Below are positions 24,993 to 32,744 of a DNA stretch of 64,000 nucleotides, piece after piece. The stretch comes from Pseudomonas fluorescens. Its GTDB lineage: Bacteria; Pseudomonadota; Gammaproteobacteria; Pseudomonadales; Pseudomonadaceae. A model generated the notes under the pieces. The model worked only from the letters and a program-made list of their open reading frames with translations. It ran no database searches and was not told the origin of the DNA. How positions within the stretch are numbered: the first letter of the stretch is position 1; every line of letters begins with the position of its first letter. A program made the position numbers and the translations under genes. The stretch spans positions 4,030,001 through 4,094,000 of the forward strand of contig NZ_CP038438.1 of assembly GCF_004683905.1 (NCBI RefSeq), given 5' to 3'.

Positions 24993-25919
24993 ATGACTTC
25001 CAAGCTGGAACAACTCAAACAGATGACCACCGTAGTTGCCGACACCGGCGACTTCGAAGCGATCGCCCGGGTCAAGCCGGTCGACGCCACCACCAACCCT
25101 TCCCTGCTGCTCAAGGCAGCCGCCATCCCCGCCTACGCCGAGCTGCTGAACGCCTGCGTCAGCGACTGCAAGGGCGACGTGGGTCTGGCCAGCGACCGTT
25201 TCGGCGTCGCCGTGGGCCAGGAAATCCTCAAAGTGATTCCGGGCCGCATTTCTACCGAAGTGGATGCGCGCCTGTCGTTCGACCAGGACGCCGTGCTCAA
25301 GCGTGCGCATCGCCTGATCGAGCTGTACGACAAGGCCGGCATCGGCCGCGACCGCGTGCTGATCAAGATCGCTTCGACCTGGGAAGGCATCCGCGCTGCC
25401 GAGATCCTCGAGAAGGAAGGCATCCAGACCAACCTGACCCTGCTGTTCTCCTTCGCTCAGGCTGCCGCTTGCGCTGACGCCGGGGTGTTCCTGATCTCGC
25501 CGTTCGTGGGCCGCATCTACGACTGGTACAAGAAGGCTAACGGCAACGACTACACCGGCGCCGATGATCCGGGCGTGCAGTCGGTCACCCGCATCTACAA
25601 CTACTACAAGGCCAATGACTACAAGACCGTGGTCATGGGTGCCAGCTTCCGCAACCTGAGCCAGATCGAGCAACTGGCCGGCTGCGATCGCCTGACCATC
25701 AGCCCGGACCTGATCGACAAGCTCGCGGCAGACACTGGCAAACTGGAGCGCAAACTCGCCCCGGGCCACGCCGGCGAAGCGCGCCTGAGCCTCAACGAAG
25801 CACAATTCCGCTGGCTGTCCAACGAAGACGCGATGGCTACCGAGAAACTGGCTGAGGGCATCCGTCAGTTTGCCCGTGACCAGGAGAAGCTCGAGGCGCT
25901 GCTGCAGGCCAAGCTGTGA
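24993..25919 (+). CDS. tal: transaldolase
   Basis: Transfers the dihydroxyacetone unit between sedoheptulose-7-P and glyceraldehyde-3-P in the pentose phosphate pathway. It is a 308-aa TalB-type enzyme. VDATTNPSLLLKAA and VLIKIASTWEGIRAAE are the two signatures, the Lys of the second forming the Schiff base. TNLTLLFSFAQA follows. The start is the ATG at 24993 (MTSKLEQL), matching the family; the frame upstream to 24927 is not conserved. A strong terminator follows 20 bp after the stop. Confidence 0.96.
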   Translation: MTSKLEQLKQMTTVVADTGDFEAIARVKPVDATTNPSLLLKAAAIPAYAELLNACVSDCKGDVGLASDRFGVAVGQEILKVIPGRISTEVDARLSFDQDAVLKRAHRLIELYDKAGIGRDRVLIKIASTWEGIRAAEILEKEGIQTNLTLLFSFAQAAACADAGVFLISPFVGRIYDWYKKANGNDYTGADDPGVQSVTRIYNYYKANDYKTVVMGASFRNLSQIEQLAGCDRLTISPDLIDKLAADTGKLERKLAPGHAGEARLSLNEAQFRWLSNEDAMATEKLAEGIRQFARDQEKLEALLQAKL

Positions 25920-25938
25920 TCTGAGCGGTTGAAATGCA

Positions 25939-25972
25939 AAAAGGGCGAACCCGGTTGGGTTCGCCCTTTTTT
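25939..25972 (+). terminator. rho-independent terminator of tal
   Basis: A 14-bp perfect stem (AAAAGGGCGAACCC / GGGTTCGCCCTTTT) with a GGTT loop and trailing Ts. Confidence 0.92.
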
Positions 25973-26005
25973 GTGCCTGCTGGATTATTAGTGTTTTGGC
26001 GAGAG

Positions 26006-26102
26006 CTATCGCGAGCAGGCTCACTCCTACAGTGGATCTGTGGATTACTCAAGATTATGCGTCGAATGAGAAACCCTGTAGGAGTGAGCCTGCTCGCGAT
26101 AG
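26006..26102. repeat. REPIN between tal and rssC
   Basis: Perfect 27-bp inverted arms (26006-26032, 26076-26102) of a CTGTAGGAGTGAGCCTGC-type REP, a variant of the family seen elsewhere in the window. Confidence 0.85.
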
Positions 26103-26133
26103 GGCCAGCAGGCCCTACCCACATTTCAGGCCA

Positions 26134-26616
26134 TCAATGCCGTTCGAGGGCATTCACCAGATCATGGAAGGCTTCACGATTGGAGTCGTTCAGGCCCATG
26201 AGGATCTTGTGCGCTTCGAGCACCTTGATCCGCACCACTTCTTCGGACTGGTCCTGATCCGGCAGGTCATCCAGGCACTCGGGGCACGGCACCGGGTGGT
26301 TGACGATGTTGAACACCTGCTCGAAGCCCATCGACTGCAGCAGACGGGTGATGTCTTCGTGGGTGGTGACGACGGTCGGCAGCAGGCCGACCTTTTGCCG
26401 CGACAGGATCGACAGTTTGGCCAGCAGGCCGAGGGTGGTGCTGTCGATGCTGCGGGTTTCGGTCAAATCGATCACGATCGCGTTGAAATTCAACGCGGTG
26501 AAGATTTTCTCAATAGTCGCATCCAACGCCGAACACAGGGTCAGGCGAACTTCACCGACGAACTTCAGGACGAAGGTGCCGTCCTGCTCGGCGAACTGGA
26601 TTCTACCGGTACTCAT
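26134..26616 (-). CDS. rssC: STAS-domain anti-sigma factor antagonist
   Basis: 160-aa protein. Residues ~1-100 form a STAS domain with IDLTETRSIDSTTLGLLAKL, where the Ser of the SIDST stretch is the expected phosphorylation site of RsbV/SpoIIAA-type antagonists. The C-terminal ~60 residues (CPECLDDL onward) are shared with HsbA-like Pseudomonas proteins. The start overlaps the PP2C regulator stop by four bases (ATGA), so the two work together: the phosphatase should dephosphorylate this protein and so free or capture an anti-sigma factor. From gene order next to tal this is the PA2797 (RssC) equivalent, not HsbA itself. Confidence 0.82.
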   Translation of the reverse strand: MSTGRIQFAEQDGTFVLKFVGEVRLTLCSALDATIEKIFTALNFNAIVIDLTETRSIDSTTLGLLAKLSILSRQKVGLLPTVVTTHEDITRLLQSMGFEQVFNIVNHPVPCPECLDDLPDQDQSEEVVRIKVLEAHKILMGLNDSNREAFHDLVNALERH

Positions 26617-27797
26617 TGAAGGTTCCTGCTCAACACCAACAGGGCGATATCATCCGGCATCTCCCCTAGCGTGGCCAATCCAAACACTTGCCGCAGACCA
26701 TCCAGGCTGCCGCCCGCCGACTTCACCCGTTGGGGCAAAGCGGCTTCTTTTTCCTTGAGCGTCGGTTCTGGCAACAGATCCAGAATGCCGTCGGACATCA
26801 GCGTCAGGCTGAACGTCGGAGGCAGCTCAAGCACGTGATCTTCGTAGGTGGCCTCATTGAACAGGCCCACCGGCAAACCGCGGCCTTCGAGGTAACGAAC
26901 ACTGTCAGGCGTGTACAACACAGGCAACGGCAGATGGCCGCCGATGCTATAGGTCAACAAACCGGTCTCCTCGTCGATGACTCCACCGACCATTGTGACG
27001 TGTTTGCCCAGCTTACAACTGATCAGCCCCCGGTTGATATGACCAAGGACTTCCGAAGGCTTGAATTCCGGCAACGTGCCGTTGCGCTTGGACTCGAACA
27101 GCAGGCGCGTGGTCATGAACTTCAGCAGCACCGTGACGAACGCTGACGAGGCGCCATGGCCCGATACGTCGGCCAGGTAGAACGCCACCCGACGCTCGTC
27201 GACACGGAAGTAGTCGACAAAATCACCCGACAGGTACAGCGACGGGATGATCTGGTGGGCAAACTGGAACTCGTCGATGCGCCACGGGCTTTCCGGCAGC
27301 ATGTTCATCTGCACCTGACGACCGGCGTTCTGGTCTTCCTGGAGCAGGTTCAGGCTGGCTTCGAGCTCGCGGTTGGCCTTCTCCAGCTTCTCGCGGTAGC
27401 GCTGGTTCTCCAGCAGCAGGCGCGCACGATCCAGCGCGCGGCGCACCGAATGCTCGAGCACGGCCAGGTCTTCGAGAGGCTTGATCAGGTAGTCCGCCGC
27501 ACCCAGGCGCAGCGCCTCGACCGCGTCGTTCATCACGCCGGCACCCGAAACGACGATCATCGGCGTTTGCGGTGAGCGCTCGGTGACCTGACGGATAAGT
27601 TCGAGACCACCCATCTGCGGCATGCGCAGATCGCAGATGACCAAGTCGGGCTTGTCTTGCTCGAATACCTGAAGACCCTGTTGGCCGTTGCTGGCCTGCA
27701 GGACGCTGAAACCACTGTCTTCCAAATAGGCCGCGAGGCTCGCGCGCACTACTTCGTCATCATCGATTATCAGCAGCGTGGCACTGGTTTTTGGCAT
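26613..27797 (-). CDS. rssB: response regulator with PP2C-type phosphatase output
   Basis: 394-aa protein. Residues 1-125 are a receiver: DDDE acidic pocket near 12, phosphoacceptor in LVICDLRMPQ, VVSGAG, and the Lys in YLIKPLED. A coiled helix (RYREKLEKANRELEASL) links to a PP2C/SpoIIE phosphatase domain with GDFVDYF, YLADVSGHGASSA and LMSDGILDLL, the metal-binding Asp motifs. Dephosphorylation of the STAS partner encoded next is expected. Named for the PA2798 position; unlike E. coli RssB it has a real phosphatase domain. No cognate kinase is adjacent. Confidence 0.88.
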   Translation of the reverse strand: MPKTSATLLIIDDDEVVRASLAAYLEDSGFSVLQASNGQQGLQVFEQDKPDLVICDLRMPQMGGLELIRQVTERSPQTPMIVVSGAGVMNDAVEALRLGAADYLIKPLEDLAVLEHSVRRALDRARLLLENQRYREKLEKANRELEASLNLLQEDQNAGRQVQMNMLPESPWRIDEFQFAHQIIPSLYLSGDFVDYFRVDERRVAFYLADVSGHGASSAFVTVLLKFMTTRLLFESKRNGTLPEFKPSEVLGHINRGLISCKLGKHVTMVGGVIDEETGLLTYSIGGHLPLPVLYTPDSVRYLEGRGLPVGLFNEATYEDHVLELPPTFSLTLMSDGILDLLPEPTLKEKEAALPQRVKSAGGSLDGLRQVFGLATLGEMPDDIALLVLSRNLQ

Positions 27798-28071
27798 GTG
27801 GGCAAACGGCGCCAGAATTAGGTTGGCGTAGCAGGCGGGGCATCGGCCCGGCTCAGACTACTGGATTCGCTTTCTAGCCTCTCTGCTGCACCGCTTTCGA
27901 GCACTGAGCCGGAACGCGATTGCACCAGAGGTGCCCTTCTAAGGCGCAGACGGTACTCCCATCCGCGGGGCGTTTCAAGCATGCGCCGATGGTCGCTTGA
28001 CGACTTTACTTGTCAAATCACCGAGAGTTATAAGAACAGCTCAAACCGTAACCCAATGGAAGGTCGAAGCC
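27798..28071. other. divergent promoter region of rssB and the PilZ gene
   Basis: 274 bp. No gene or distinctive motif was recognised beyond an ordinary Shine-Dalgarno (GGAAGG) before 28072. Confidence 0.4.
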
Positions 28072-28371
28072 ATGAGTCAAACCGGTCGGGACTACAGCGA
28101 AAAGCGCGATTTCATCCGCATGCGGGTCGATGCCGATGTGGTGTTGATTCATGAAGGGGATCAGGTGTCGGGCGTGTGCATCGACCTCTCGAGCAGTGGC
28201 ATGCAGGTCGAAGCGCCGCGCCAGTTCGCGGTTGGTGACCGTTTGAGCGTGCGCATCGATTCCGAGCATGCGGCGCTGAGCGGGCTGGAAGCGGAGACCG
28301 AAGTGGTCTGGGTCAAGGCTCAGGACGGCGATGGCCAGAAGCTCGGCCTGAGCATTCTGAAGATGAAATAA
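28072..28371 (+). CDS. PilZ-domain protein, probable c-di-GMP receptor
   Basis: 99-aa single-domain PilZ protein. The two c-di-GMP contacts are intact: R-x3-R in KRDFIRMRV (residues ~11-15) and D-x-S-x2-G in DLSSSGMQ. No other domain is present, so it would act through a partner. The ATG at 28072 has a good GGAAGGTCGAAG site; the upstream in-frame ATG at 27997 would add 25 unconserved residues. It corresponds to the PilZ gene between rssB and mlaA in P. aeruginosa. Target unknown. Confidence 0.9.
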   Translation: MSQTGRDYSEKRDFIRMRVDADVVLIHEGDQVSGVCIDLSSSGMQVEAPRQFAVGDRLSVRIDSEHAALSGLEAETEVVWVKAQDGDGQKLGLSILKMK

Positions 28372-28383
28372 GCGCACACAAAA

Positions 28384-28406
28384 AAGGCGGCCTCGCGGGC
28401 CGCCTT
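28384..28406. terminator. bidirectional terminator between the PilZ gene and mlaA
   Basis: A stem AAGGCGGCC / GGCCGCCTT with a 5-nt loop. Preceding As on the plus strand give a good T-run for mlaA transcripts on the minus strand; the plus-strand tail is poorer. Confidence 0.8.
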
Positions 28407-28423
28407 CCTGTCATCGGTCGAGA

Positions 28424-29113
28424 TTAAAAATCGTCTTCGACGTGACCATCCTTGACCTTGAACTCGCGGTTCTGCAGGTAGGCGTTGCGGATGAAGGTGT
28501 ATTTGTCGCCGCTGATCAGCTTCTCGCTCGACAGCAGGCTGGCGCGGGTGTCGACGATGTTCAGGCCGAACACCGAGTTACGGACAGGCACGTCGTTGAT
28601 GTAGCGGTACGGACCGGTGTAGCTGTCGACGTACTTGGACGGTGCATCACGCAGGGTGCTCGGGCCGAGCAACGGCAGCATCACGTAAGGGCCGCTGCTG
28701 ACGCCCCAGTAACCGAGGGTCTGACCGAAGTCTTCGTCACTGCGATTCAGGCCCATTTTGGTGCCGACATCGAAGAAGCCCAGCAGGCCGAAGGTGGTGT
28801 TGAAGATGATACGCGCGGTATCGACACCGGCTGCTGCCGGTTTGGCCTGCAGAATGTTGTTCGCCAGGTTGGTGACGTCACCGACGTTGCGGAACATGTT
28901 GTGGATGCCGTCTTCGAGGAACTGCGGCGTCACGAACTCATAACCCTGCGCCAGCGGCTTGAGCGCGTAGGTGTCAACGAAGTCGTTGAACTGGAAGATC
29001 GGGCGGTTGACGCTTTCCCAAGGGTCTTCTTCCGTTGCAGCGTTGGCGGCGAACGGAACCAGCAGGACGCTGGCACATACACATAGCTGAGCGAGAGGAT
29101 TGCTCCAGCGCAT
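28424..29113 (-). CDS. mlaA: MlaA (VacJ) phospholipid transport protein
   Basis: 229-aa outer-membrane component of the Mla pathway, which removes misplaced phospholipids from the outer leaflet and passes them to MlaC. The family sequence is clear: DPWESVNRPIFQFNDFVD, FRNVGDVTNLANNILQ, FDVGTKMGL and DFGQTLGYWGVSSGPYVMLP. A signal peptide ends at FAANA-AT. E. coli MlaA is a lipoprotein, but here no lipobox Cys is found at the cleavage site, so the protein may not be lipidated. Its own terminator follows. Confidence 0.93.
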   Translation of the reverse strand: MRWSNPLAQLCVCASVLLVPFAANAATEEDPWESVNRPIFQFNDFVDTYALKPLAQGYEFVTPQFLEDGIHNMFRNVGDVTNLANNILQAKPAAAGVDTARIIFNTTFGLLGFFDVGTKMGLNRSDEDFGQTLGYWGVSSGPYVMLPLLGPSTLRDAPSKYVDSYTGPYRYINDVPVRNSVFGLNIVDTRASLLSSEKLISGDKYTFIRNAYLQNREFKVKDGHVEDDF

Positions 29114-29310
29114 AGAAAAACTCCTTGGATTTTTACTGGCGCGGGCACCCGGGCCCAGGCGTTAAGAGCGCTAGTATAAGCGCAAAAGCCGTTTTGGGCA
29201 GTCCACCCGTGAAGAGTAATGCAGGACGTTTCCAGGGAGCGCCTTCACACACCTGTCATCCAACTGTCACCGGCGTCGCCTAGCCTCATGCCTATTTCAG
29301 GGACGTTGCC

Positions 29311-29931
29311 ATGACCCATGCTGAAGTCTTGCCTGTCGCCGCGCCCGGCCTGACCGCCGTGCTGTTCGGACTCAGTGGCTGTCTGGTGGATTTCGGCGCC
29401 CGTGCCCATCAACACGCCAGCGTACTGCCCGAGCACGCCCACGCCACACCCGGCGCTCTCGACAGCCTGCTCAGCCTGCAGCGCCAGCAGATTCCCTGTG
29501 CGTGGATCGACGAGCTGCCCCCTGCCCTCGCGCAACCCCTGGCGGCCTCTCTGCCGGCGTGGATCAAACCGACGCAATATTCAGCAACAATCAATCCATG
29601 GCCCGCACCGAACGCCTGCTGGCAAGCGCTGATGGTTTTGAACGTCAGCTGCCTGGATGGCTGCGTGCTGGTGAGCGGCGAGCCCCGGTTGCTGCAAGCG
29701 GGCCTCAACGCCGGGCTGTGGACCATTGGCCTGGCGTCCTGCGGCTCACTGTGCGGCCTGTCGCCGAGCGAGTGGCAAGCGCTGAGCCAGAACGAACGCG
29801 ACCAACGACGCGGTAAGGCAACCCTGCAGTTGTTCGGGCTGGGCGTGCATTCGGTGATCGATCATCTGGGCGAGCTCGGCACCTGCCTGGCCGACATCAA
29901 CCTGCGCCGCCTCAAGGGCGAAAAGCCCTGA
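29311..29931 (+). CDS. degenerate phosphonatase-like HAD protein (nucleophile lost)
   Basis: 206-aa protein resembling phosphonoacetaldehyde hydrolase (PhnX). The C-terminal third follows PhnX closely (GLNAGLWTIGL, SPSEWQALS, HSVIDHLGELGTCLADIN). The first motif should contain the catalytic Asp (DWAGTTVD in PhnX), but here it reads FGLSGCLVD, with Gly at the nucleophile position (residue 20). The late metal-binding Asp motif (GDTVSD) is replaced by SGEPRLL. The protein therefore is probably not a hydrolase. The reading frame is intact and the position (PA2803-like) is conserved between species as far as I recall, so a non-catalytic role is likely. Confidence 0.75.
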   Translation: MTHAEVLPVAAPGLTAVLFGLSGCLVDFGARAHQHASVLPEHAHATPGALDSLLSLQRQQIPCAWIDELPPALAQPLAASLPAWIKPTQYSATINPWPAPNACWQALMVLNVSCLDGCVLVSGEPRLLQAGLNAGLWTIGLASCGSLCGLSPSEWQALSQNERDQRRGKATLQLFGLGVHSVIDHLGELGTCLADINLRRLKGEKP

Positions 29932-30040
29932 CCGGGATCATGCAGGTTGCAGCAGAGTGGATTAATCTAAAGGTCAGCCATAGACCTTTGGCGCGCGGCT
30001 GCGGTCAATGCCAGTGCCTCTTGATAAAAGGAACCCCACC

Positions 30041-30304
30041 ATGCCCGCCCAAGAACTGCAAAAACAACTCGACACCCTGCGCGAGCAACTGGAGCAGAAT
30101 CCTCCGCTGTCCGAAGCCGAACGTGAAGATCTGCATGCGCTGATGGCGCAGATCGAATCGGAAATCAAACTGGAGAACGCCACTCAGGATGCCAGCATCG
30201 CCGATGGCGTGAACCTGGCGGTGGACCGCTTTGAACTCGAACACCCAGCCATTGCCGGCACCCTGCGCAATATCGTCAATGCGTTGGGTAGCATGGGGAT
30301 CTGA
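30041..30304 (+). CDS. DUF4404-family small protein
   Basis: 87-aa acidic protein, mostly helical: two heptad-like helices (QKQLDTLREQLEQN and ALMAQIESEIKLE), then VAVDRFELEHP-type sequence and a C-terminal helix ending in GSMGI. It matches the Pseudomonas DUF4404 family; function is unknown. The chosen ATG (30041) follows AAAAGGAACCC, a good site; the earlier ATG at 30008 lacks one. A strong terminator follows. Confidence 0.8.
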   Translation: MPAQELQKQLDTLREQLEQNPPLSEAEREDLHALMAQIESEIKLENATQDASIADGVNLAVDRFELEHPAIAGTLRNIVNALGSMGI

Positions 30305-30324
30305 TTTCCCTCCCCCTGAAATGC

Positions 30325-30356
30325 AAAAAGCCCTGCCAGCGCTGGCAGGGCTTTTT
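30325..30356. terminator. terminator after the DUF4404 gene
   Basis: A perfect 32-bp palindrome (AAAAAGCCCTGCCAGC and its complement) ending in five Ts, symmetric and so usable on both strands. Confidence 0.9.
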
Positions 30357-30384
30357 CATTTCCACAATTTGAAACACATTCCAA

Positions 30385-30473
30385 TGTGGGAGCGGGCTTG
30401 CTCGCGAAAGCGGTCTGTCAGTTGATGATGCATTGGCTGACAGACCGCTTTCGCGAGCAAGCCCGCTCCCACA
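30385..30473. repeat. REPIN with 37-bp perfect arms
   Basis: Arms 30385-30421 and 30437-30473 match perfectly over 37 bp, beyond the usual REP core, with a 15-nt loop. It lies just downstream of queF, between convergent genes. Confidence 0.9.
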
Positions 30474-30483
30474 ATTCAGATGT

Positions 30484-31314
30484 TTATTGACGGACCAGGC
30501 GGTGATTCGGCAGTTGTACCGCTTCGGTGCTGCGATACGGGTTGATATCCAGCCCGCCGCGACGCACATAGCGCGCAAACACCGTGAGCTTCTCCGGCTT
30601 CAGCAAACGCTGCAGGTCGAGGAAAATCCGCTCCACACACTGCTCGTGGAAGTCCGAGTGCTGGCGGAAACTGACGATGTATTCCAGCAGACTCGCGTGA
30701 TCCAGCGCCGCGCCACGATATTCCACCACCACGCTGCCCCAGTCCGGCTGACTGGTCACCGGGCAGTTCGATTTGAGCAGATGGCTATGCACGCTCTCTT
30801 CGACAATCTTCGAATCATCGCAACGCAGCAGTTCCGGACGCGGATGCTCATAGTTGCTGACGCTGATGTCCAGATCGTCGATGCACACGCCCGGCAACGC
30901 CACGACGCCTTCGGCCTCGACGTCCTTCAGGCTGCGTACCCGTACGCCGACCGGTTTGCCGGCAGCGGCCGACAGGTCCTTGACCAGCGTCGCTTCCAGG
31001 CTGGCGATGTCGGTAAACGGCGTCTGATTCAGCGAGTTCAGGTACAGCTTGAACGACTTCGATTCGATGATGTTCGGCGAATCCGCCGGAATGCTGAATT
31101 CACCGATTGCCACCACCGGCTTGCCCGATGGCAACAACCACGACAGTTCGAAGCAATTCCAGAAATCCACGCCTTTATACGGCAGGGTTTCGGCGGTCAG
31201 GCCCAGCTCGGCCCATTTCGCGGTGCGCGGAATCGGGAACAGCAGGGACGGCGTGTACGTGGCGATGTATTCGCTGGATTTGCCCAGCGGCGAATGTTCG
31301 GCTGCGGGATGCAT
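30484..31314 (-). CDS. queF: NADPH-dependent 7-cyano-7-deazaguanine reductase QueF
   Basis: Reduces preQ0 to preQ1 in queuosine tRNA modification, using two NADPH. At 276 aa it is the long (YqcD-type) tandem T-fold form. The substrate-binding loop ESKSFKLYLNSLNQ holds the E/S-K-S/F residues, and LKSNCPVTSQPDWG carries the catalytic Cys (thioimide nucleophile) and the conserved Asp. The N-terminal half contains LGKSSEYIATYTPSLLFPIP, typical of this form. Downstream is a REPIN. Confidence 0.96.
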   Translation of the reverse strand: MHPAAEHSPLGKSSEYIATYTPSLLFPIPRTAKWAELGLTAETLPYKGVDFWNCFELSWLLPSGKPVVAIGEFSIPADSPNIIESKSFKLYLNSLNQTPFTDIASLEATLVKDLSAAAGKPVGVRVRSLKDVEAEGVVALPGVCIDDLDISVSNYEHPRPELLRCDDSKIVEESVHSHLLKSNCPVTSQPDWGSVVVEYRGAALDHASLLEYIVSFRQHSDFHEQCVERIFLDLQRLLKPEKLTVFARYVRRGGLDINPYRSTEAVQLPNHRLVRQ

Positions 31315-31375
31315 GGCGGAAACCTGACTGAAGAATCAGCGGATTCTATCAGCCTTTGCGCCCGCCTTTGAGTGC

Positions 31376-31915
31376 TTACTGACTGACAGTCAGTTTGCCG
31401 ACCATGCCCGCCTGGTAGTGACCGGGAATATTGCAGGCGAACTCCAGGCTGGTGGCCTTGCTGAAGGTCCAGGTCAGCTCGGCGGTCTTGCCCGGCTCGA
31501 CCAGCACGCTATTGGGGTCGTCGTGCTTCATGCCGTGGCCCATGCTGCCGTGATCCATACCCGCCATGTCGTGGGACATTTCTTTCATGCCGGTAGGCGT
31601 GAGCATGCCGCTTTGCTGCATCTGCAACATTTCCTGCTGGTGTTGGGCATGCATCGCGGCGTCACCGAGGTTGAATTCGTGCAGCAACTGGCCTTTATTC
31701 ACCAGCACAAAGCGAACCGTCTCACCGGCCTTGACCTGAATCGCCTTGGGATCGAACGACATGTCGTTCAGTACAACTTCAATGCTGCGAGTAGCCTTGG
31801 CTGCTGGTGCCGGTTGGCCAAAATCATAAGTGTGCGCGGGAGCGGCCCAGACAGGTGAACTCAGCGCTAGCAAGCAGGCGGCGACGGCCAGAGGGTTGCG
31901 CAAAAACATAGTCAT
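31376..31915 (-). CDS. periplasmic cupredoxin-like copper-binding protein
   Basis: 179-aa exported protein. A signal peptide is cleaved near residue 24 (PVWA-AP). The cupredoxin type-1 ligands appear in order: His in LLHEFN, Cys in EFACNIPGH, His in the same stretch, and Met in AGMVGK. A Met/His-rich insertion (residues ~85-125: HAQHQQEMLQMQQ, GMDHGSMGHGMKHD) resembles copper-scavenging loops. It is divergent from copR with a cop box between them, so copper induction is very likely. It corresponds to PA2807 in P. aeruginosa by position. Confidence 0.9.
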   Translation of the reverse strand: MTMFLRNPLAVAACLLALSSPVWAAPAHTYDFGQPAPAAKATRSIEVVLNDMSFDPKAIQVKAGETVRFVLVNKGQLLHEFNLGDAAMHAQHQQEMLQMQQSGMLTPTGMKEMSHDMAGMDHGSMGHGMKHDDPNSVLVEPGKTAELTWTFSKATSLEFACNIPGHYQAGMVGKLTVSQ

Positions 31916-31987
31916 ACTCCAACAAGATAAGGTTCAGCCTGTGGGAAACTCTAGCCCGCCTGCGCTGGCAGCTACCTGACAGGCAGA

Positions 31988-32001
31988 TTACAACTTTGTC
32001 A
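31988..32001. promoter_or_regulatory. cop box (CopR/CusR-type operator)
   Basis: TTACAA-CT-TTGTCA differs by one base from the CusR/CopR-type consensus TGACAA-N2-TTGTCA. It lies between the divergent cupredoxin and copR genes, where such a box is expected. A wider inverted repeat (ACCTGACA ... TGTCAGGT) surrounds it. Confidence 0.7.
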
Positions 32002-32063
32002 GGTTGGCGCGTGTCGCCTGCTCCCACGGTATAACGCTTTTGTTCCTACAACCCGAGTCGCCC

Positions 32064-32744
32064 ATGAAACTGCTGATCGTCGAAGACCAACCGAAAACCG
32101 GCCACTACCTGCGCCAGGGCCTGACCGAGGCCGGCTTCAACACAGAACTGGTGGCCGACGGCGTCAGCGGTCAGCAACTGGCGTTGAACGGGGATTATGC
32201 GCTGTTGATTCTCGACGTGATGCTGCCCGGGCGCAGTGGCTGGCAGATTCTGCAGGCGGTGCGCAACGCCGGCCTCGACACGCCGGTACTGTTTCTCACC
32301 GCCAAGGACGCCGTGGAAGACCGGGTGCACGGCCTCGAACTCGGCGCCGACGATTATCTGGTCAAACCCTTCGCCTTCTCCGAACTGCTGGCCCGGGTGC
32401 GCAGCCTGCTGCGCCGGGGCAGCGCCCTGCCCCAGGAAACCAGTCTGCAACTGGCCGACCTGCGTCTGGACCTGATTCGCCGTCGGGTCGAACGCAGTGG
32501 TCAGCGCATCGACCTGACCGCCAAGGAATTCGCCCTGCTGGAAATGCTCCTGCGCCGCCAGGGTGAAGTGTTGCCGAAATCGCTGATTGCCTCGCAAGTC
32601 TGGGACATGAACTTCGACAGCGACACCAACGTGATCGAAGTGGCGATCCGGCGCCTGCGCCTGAAGATCGACGATGACTTTCCCAACAAACTGATCCACA
32701 CCGTGCGCGGCATGGGTTACGTGCTTGAAGAGCGTTCGGCCTGA
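32064..32744 (+). CDS. copR: copper-responsive response regulator CopR
   Basis: 226-aa OmpR/PhoB-family regulator activating copper-tolerance genes. The receiver has the acidic pair in VEDQ, phosphoacceptor Asp in LILDVMLPG (residue ~51), Thr in LFLTAKD and Lys in YLVKPFAF. The winged helix has TAKEFALLEMLLRR, NVIEVAIRRLRLKID and RGMGYVL. The ATG at 32064 begins the first strand directly. It is coupled to copS by a TGATG overlap. Confidence 0.94.
   Translation: MKLLIVEDQPKTGHYLRQGLTEAGFNTELVADGVSGQQLALNGDYALLILDVMLPGRSGWQILQAVRNAGLDTPVLFLTAKDAVEDRVHGLELGADDYLVKPFAFSELLARVRSLLRRGSALPQETSLQLADLRLDLIRRRVERSGQRIDLTAKEFALLEMLLRRQGEVLPKSLIASQVWDMNFDSDTNVIEVAIRRLRLKIDDDFPNKLIHTVRGMGYVLEERSA

Noticed and set aside
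30316..31375. preQ1 riboswitch upstream of queF
   Set aside because: The upstream gap to the cupredoxin gene is about 60 bp and shows no preQ1 aptamer pattern.
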